Shown: positions 7,300 through 8,022 of the stretch, in pieces
How positions within the stretch are numbered: position 1 is the first letter of the stretch
How the letters are laid out: every line of letters begins with the position of its first letter
Source: Scatomorpha merdavium
GTDB lineage: Bacteria; Bacillota; Clostridia; Oscillospirales; Oscillospiraceae
Direction of reading: 5' to 3'
Assembly (NCBI GenBank): GCA_018711415.1
Contig: DVIJ01000132.1
Span: forward strand, 1 to 8,022
Length of the DNA stretch: 8,022 bases
Made by a program: the position numbers and the translations under genes
Notes under the pieces: model-generated
Databases searched by the model: none
Told to the model about the DNA's origin: nothing
The model's input: the letters and a program-made list of their open reading frames with translations, nothing else

Positions 7300-7491
7300 T
7301 CACAGCAGGCTCTTTGTCTGAGCGACGATGTTCTCAGTTGTGATACCGTTCTTCGCCAGCAGCCTCTCGTAGGGCGCAGATTCGCCGAACTGGTCCTGCA
7401 CTCCAATGCGGCGCACTATGCCGCTCCCGGCCTCCGCCACGCACTCGCAGACCGCGCTGCCGAGGGCGTTTATGATGTTGTGGTCCTCCAT
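7300..7491 (-). pseudogene. tkt: 3' remnant of a transketolase gene (C-terminal subunit or domain)
   Basis: The 63 codons match the very end of transketolase: EDHNIINALGSAV, then RRIGVQDQFGESAPYERLL and a closing NGITTENIV helix. These are hallmarks of the transketolase C-terminal domain, whose separate C-subunit is normally about 300 residues, so roughly four fifths is missing even of the short form. The frame opens at an ATG exactly where homologues run on with residues such as VTVEEHN. Upstream of it the frame hits a stop (TGA) at 7508-7510, inside the end of the sigma gene. No Shine-Dalgarno precedes the ATG. It cannot contain a thiamine diphosphate site and should be inactive. It lies 13 nt downstream of the sigma-factor stop on the same strand. 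The join suggests a deletion, an insertion or an assembly junction. Lower GC than the NRPS operon. Confidence 0.85.
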
Positions 7492-7504
7492 CTGACTATA
7501 GTAG

Positions 7505-7951
7505 TTATTTCAGGTGCTTTCGGCAGCGGTGCAGCCTGGAACGCACAGTGCCTGCGGGCAGATGCAGCATCTCGGATATCTCTTTGGCGGTGTAGCCTTC
7601 GTAATAGCGGAGAAGAAATATCGTGCGGTCCTGGGGACTTACAGCCTGCAGGAAGAGCTCGTTTTCGACGTTTTGCAGCCCGGAGCTCTCAAAAAACTGT
7701 GGCTGCAGGTTCTGCGCATATTGACCCTCCAGGACCGACCGGCGGTAAAAGTCGATGAACAGGTTTTTTAACGTTCGGTAAAGCCACGCTCTCCGTTTGT
7801 TCGGGGGAAGGCTCTCCAAGGACTCTCCGTTCATCAGAGCCTTGATGAAGGTTTCCTGCGCGAGGTCCTGAGCCAGCTCTCTGTTTTCGCACATGCGGCT
7901 GCCGTAGGCGACCAGCTCTCTGAAATGTTCCTCATAAAGTTCTTCCCACAA
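7505..7951 (-). CDS. ECF-type (group 4) RNA polymerase sigma factor
   Basis: A compact two-domain sigma factor of 148 residues from TTG 7951. Sigma region 2 covers about 2-74, with ELAQDLAQETFIKAL and RRAWLYRTLKNLFIDFYRR for core and -10 contacts. Region 4 covers about 104-148, with a helix-turn-helix (YTAKEISEMLHLPAGTVRSR) for the -35. Length is typical of ECF factors, and no extra C-terminal domain is present. The frame stays open to an ATG at 7972, which would add seven residues (MQKGGAT). I prefer TTG because AGAAGGGGGG lies seven bases before it, while the ATG has no ribosome binding site and may lie upstream of the transcript. It directs polymerase to an unknown regulon. The usual partner, a membrane anti-sigma factor, is not downstream: only the transketolase remnant is. 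It converges on the synthetase operon, so a link to it is possible but unproven. Confidence 0.93.
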   Translation of the reverse strand: MWEELYEEHFRELVAYGSRMCENRELAQDLAQETFIKALMNGESLESLPPNKRRAWLYRTLKNLFIDFYRRSVLEGQYAQNLQPQFFESSGLQNVENELFLQAVSPQDRTIFLLRYYEGYTAKEISEMLHLPAGTVRSRLHRCRKHLK

Positions 7952-7958
7952 GGTCGCG

Positions 7959-7968
7959 CCCCCCTTCT
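7959..7968 (-). promoter_or_regulatory. Ribosome binding site deciding the sigma-factor start
   Basis: On the - strand AGAAGGGGGG ends seven bases before TTG 7951. The region before the alternative ATG 7972 is pyrimidine-rich and lacks such a site. This supports TTG as the start codon. Confidence 0.6.
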
Positions 7969-7975
7969 GCATGGA

Positions 7976-8003
7976 TAACGAATGGCAGGGGATAAGTGTT
8001 GCT
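7976..8003 (-). promoter_or_regulatory. Candidate ECF-type promoter of the sigma gene
   Basis: On the - strand AGCAAC (8003-7998) is followed, after 17 bases, by CGTTA (7980-7976). An AAC-containing -35 and a CGT-containing -10 at 16-17 bp are typical of promoters read by ECF sigma factors, many of which control themselves. A transcript would start near 7968-7970, just upstream of the ribosome binding site, which fits the TTG start. Two short motifs can match by chance. Confidence 0.35.
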
Positions 8004-8009
8004 CTTGAT

Positions 8010-8015
8010 AGTATA
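8010..8015 (-). promoter_or_regulatory. Candidate housekeeping -10 element for the sigma gene
   Basis: TATACT on the - strand is one base from the TATAAT consensus and lies about 60 bases before the TTG start. The matching -35 would fall beyond the right edge, so it cannot be checked. It could give basal expression beside the ECF-type promoter. Confidence 0.3.
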
Positions 8016-8022
8016 ATTCACC

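Noticed and set aside
6220..7951. Direct partner switch between the STAS protein and the ECF sigma factor
   Set aside because: Classical STAS antagonists free SigB/SigF-type factors through a kinase anti-sigma. ECF factors normally use other anti-sigma folds, and no linking protein is encoded here, so proximity alone does not justify the claim.
7970..7972. ATG as start of the sigma factor
   Set aside because: No ribosome binding site precedes it, while TTG 7951 has a strong one at good spacing. Kept as an alternative that adds seven residues.
8012..8017. TATAAT on the + strand as a rightward promoter
   Set aside because: No -35-like hexamer is found 16-18 bases upstream, and nothing downstream is visible to support a gene.

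Overview
The window looks like a contig from a GC-rich, probably gut-associated member of the Clostridia (Oscillospirales-like). This is inference. It rests on high GC in the main operon (60-80% on the lines I counted), frequent ATA isoleucine and AGG arginine codons despite that GC, tight gene packing with purine-rich ribosome binding sites, and a synthetase layout known from gut Clostridia and staphylococci. No rRNA, tRNA, CRISPR array or transposase is present to fix the taxonomy.

Nucleotides 2-7242 (+ strand) hold the 3' part of one operon of four genes. The first is a large non-ribosomal peptide synthetase (NRPS), open at the left edge, with visible order A(partial)-T-C-A-T-R. It ends in a thioester reductase, so it should release its dipeptide as an aldehyde. 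Dipeptide aldehydes of this kind usually cyclise and oxidise to pyrazinones, as with AusA in Staphylococcus aureus and the gut clostridial dipeptide-aldehyde clusters. The second gene overlaps it by 8 nt and encodes a complete Sfp-type phosphopantetheinyl transferase that would arm the two carrier domains. The third, one base further on, encodes a 98-residue STAS protein (anti-sigma-factor-antagonist type) with its phosphoacceptor serine in place. The fourth is a SIMIBI/MinD-related P-loop ATPase that appears to start at a CTG codon; the first ATG in its frame lies after the Walker A loop. The last two genes are not ordinary NRPS accessories and are the most unusual part of the locus.

A strong, nearly symmetric terminator at 7250-7286 closes the operon. 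It can also serve the genes converging from the right.

The right end (7300-7951, - strand) has lower GC. It holds a complete ECF-type sigma factor and, 13 nt downstream of it, a 63-codon remnant that matches only the extreme C-terminus of transketolase. The remnant suggests a rearrangement or insertion junction near 7492-7504. The sigma gene has a candidate ECF-type promoter in front of it and no anti-sigma gene beside it inside the window.

Working model: the NRPS and transferase make a reactive dipeptide aldehyde. The STAS protein and ATPase may regulate or couple that output in a way not described to my knowledge. Whether the nearby sigma factor belongs to the same system cannot be told from sequence alone.
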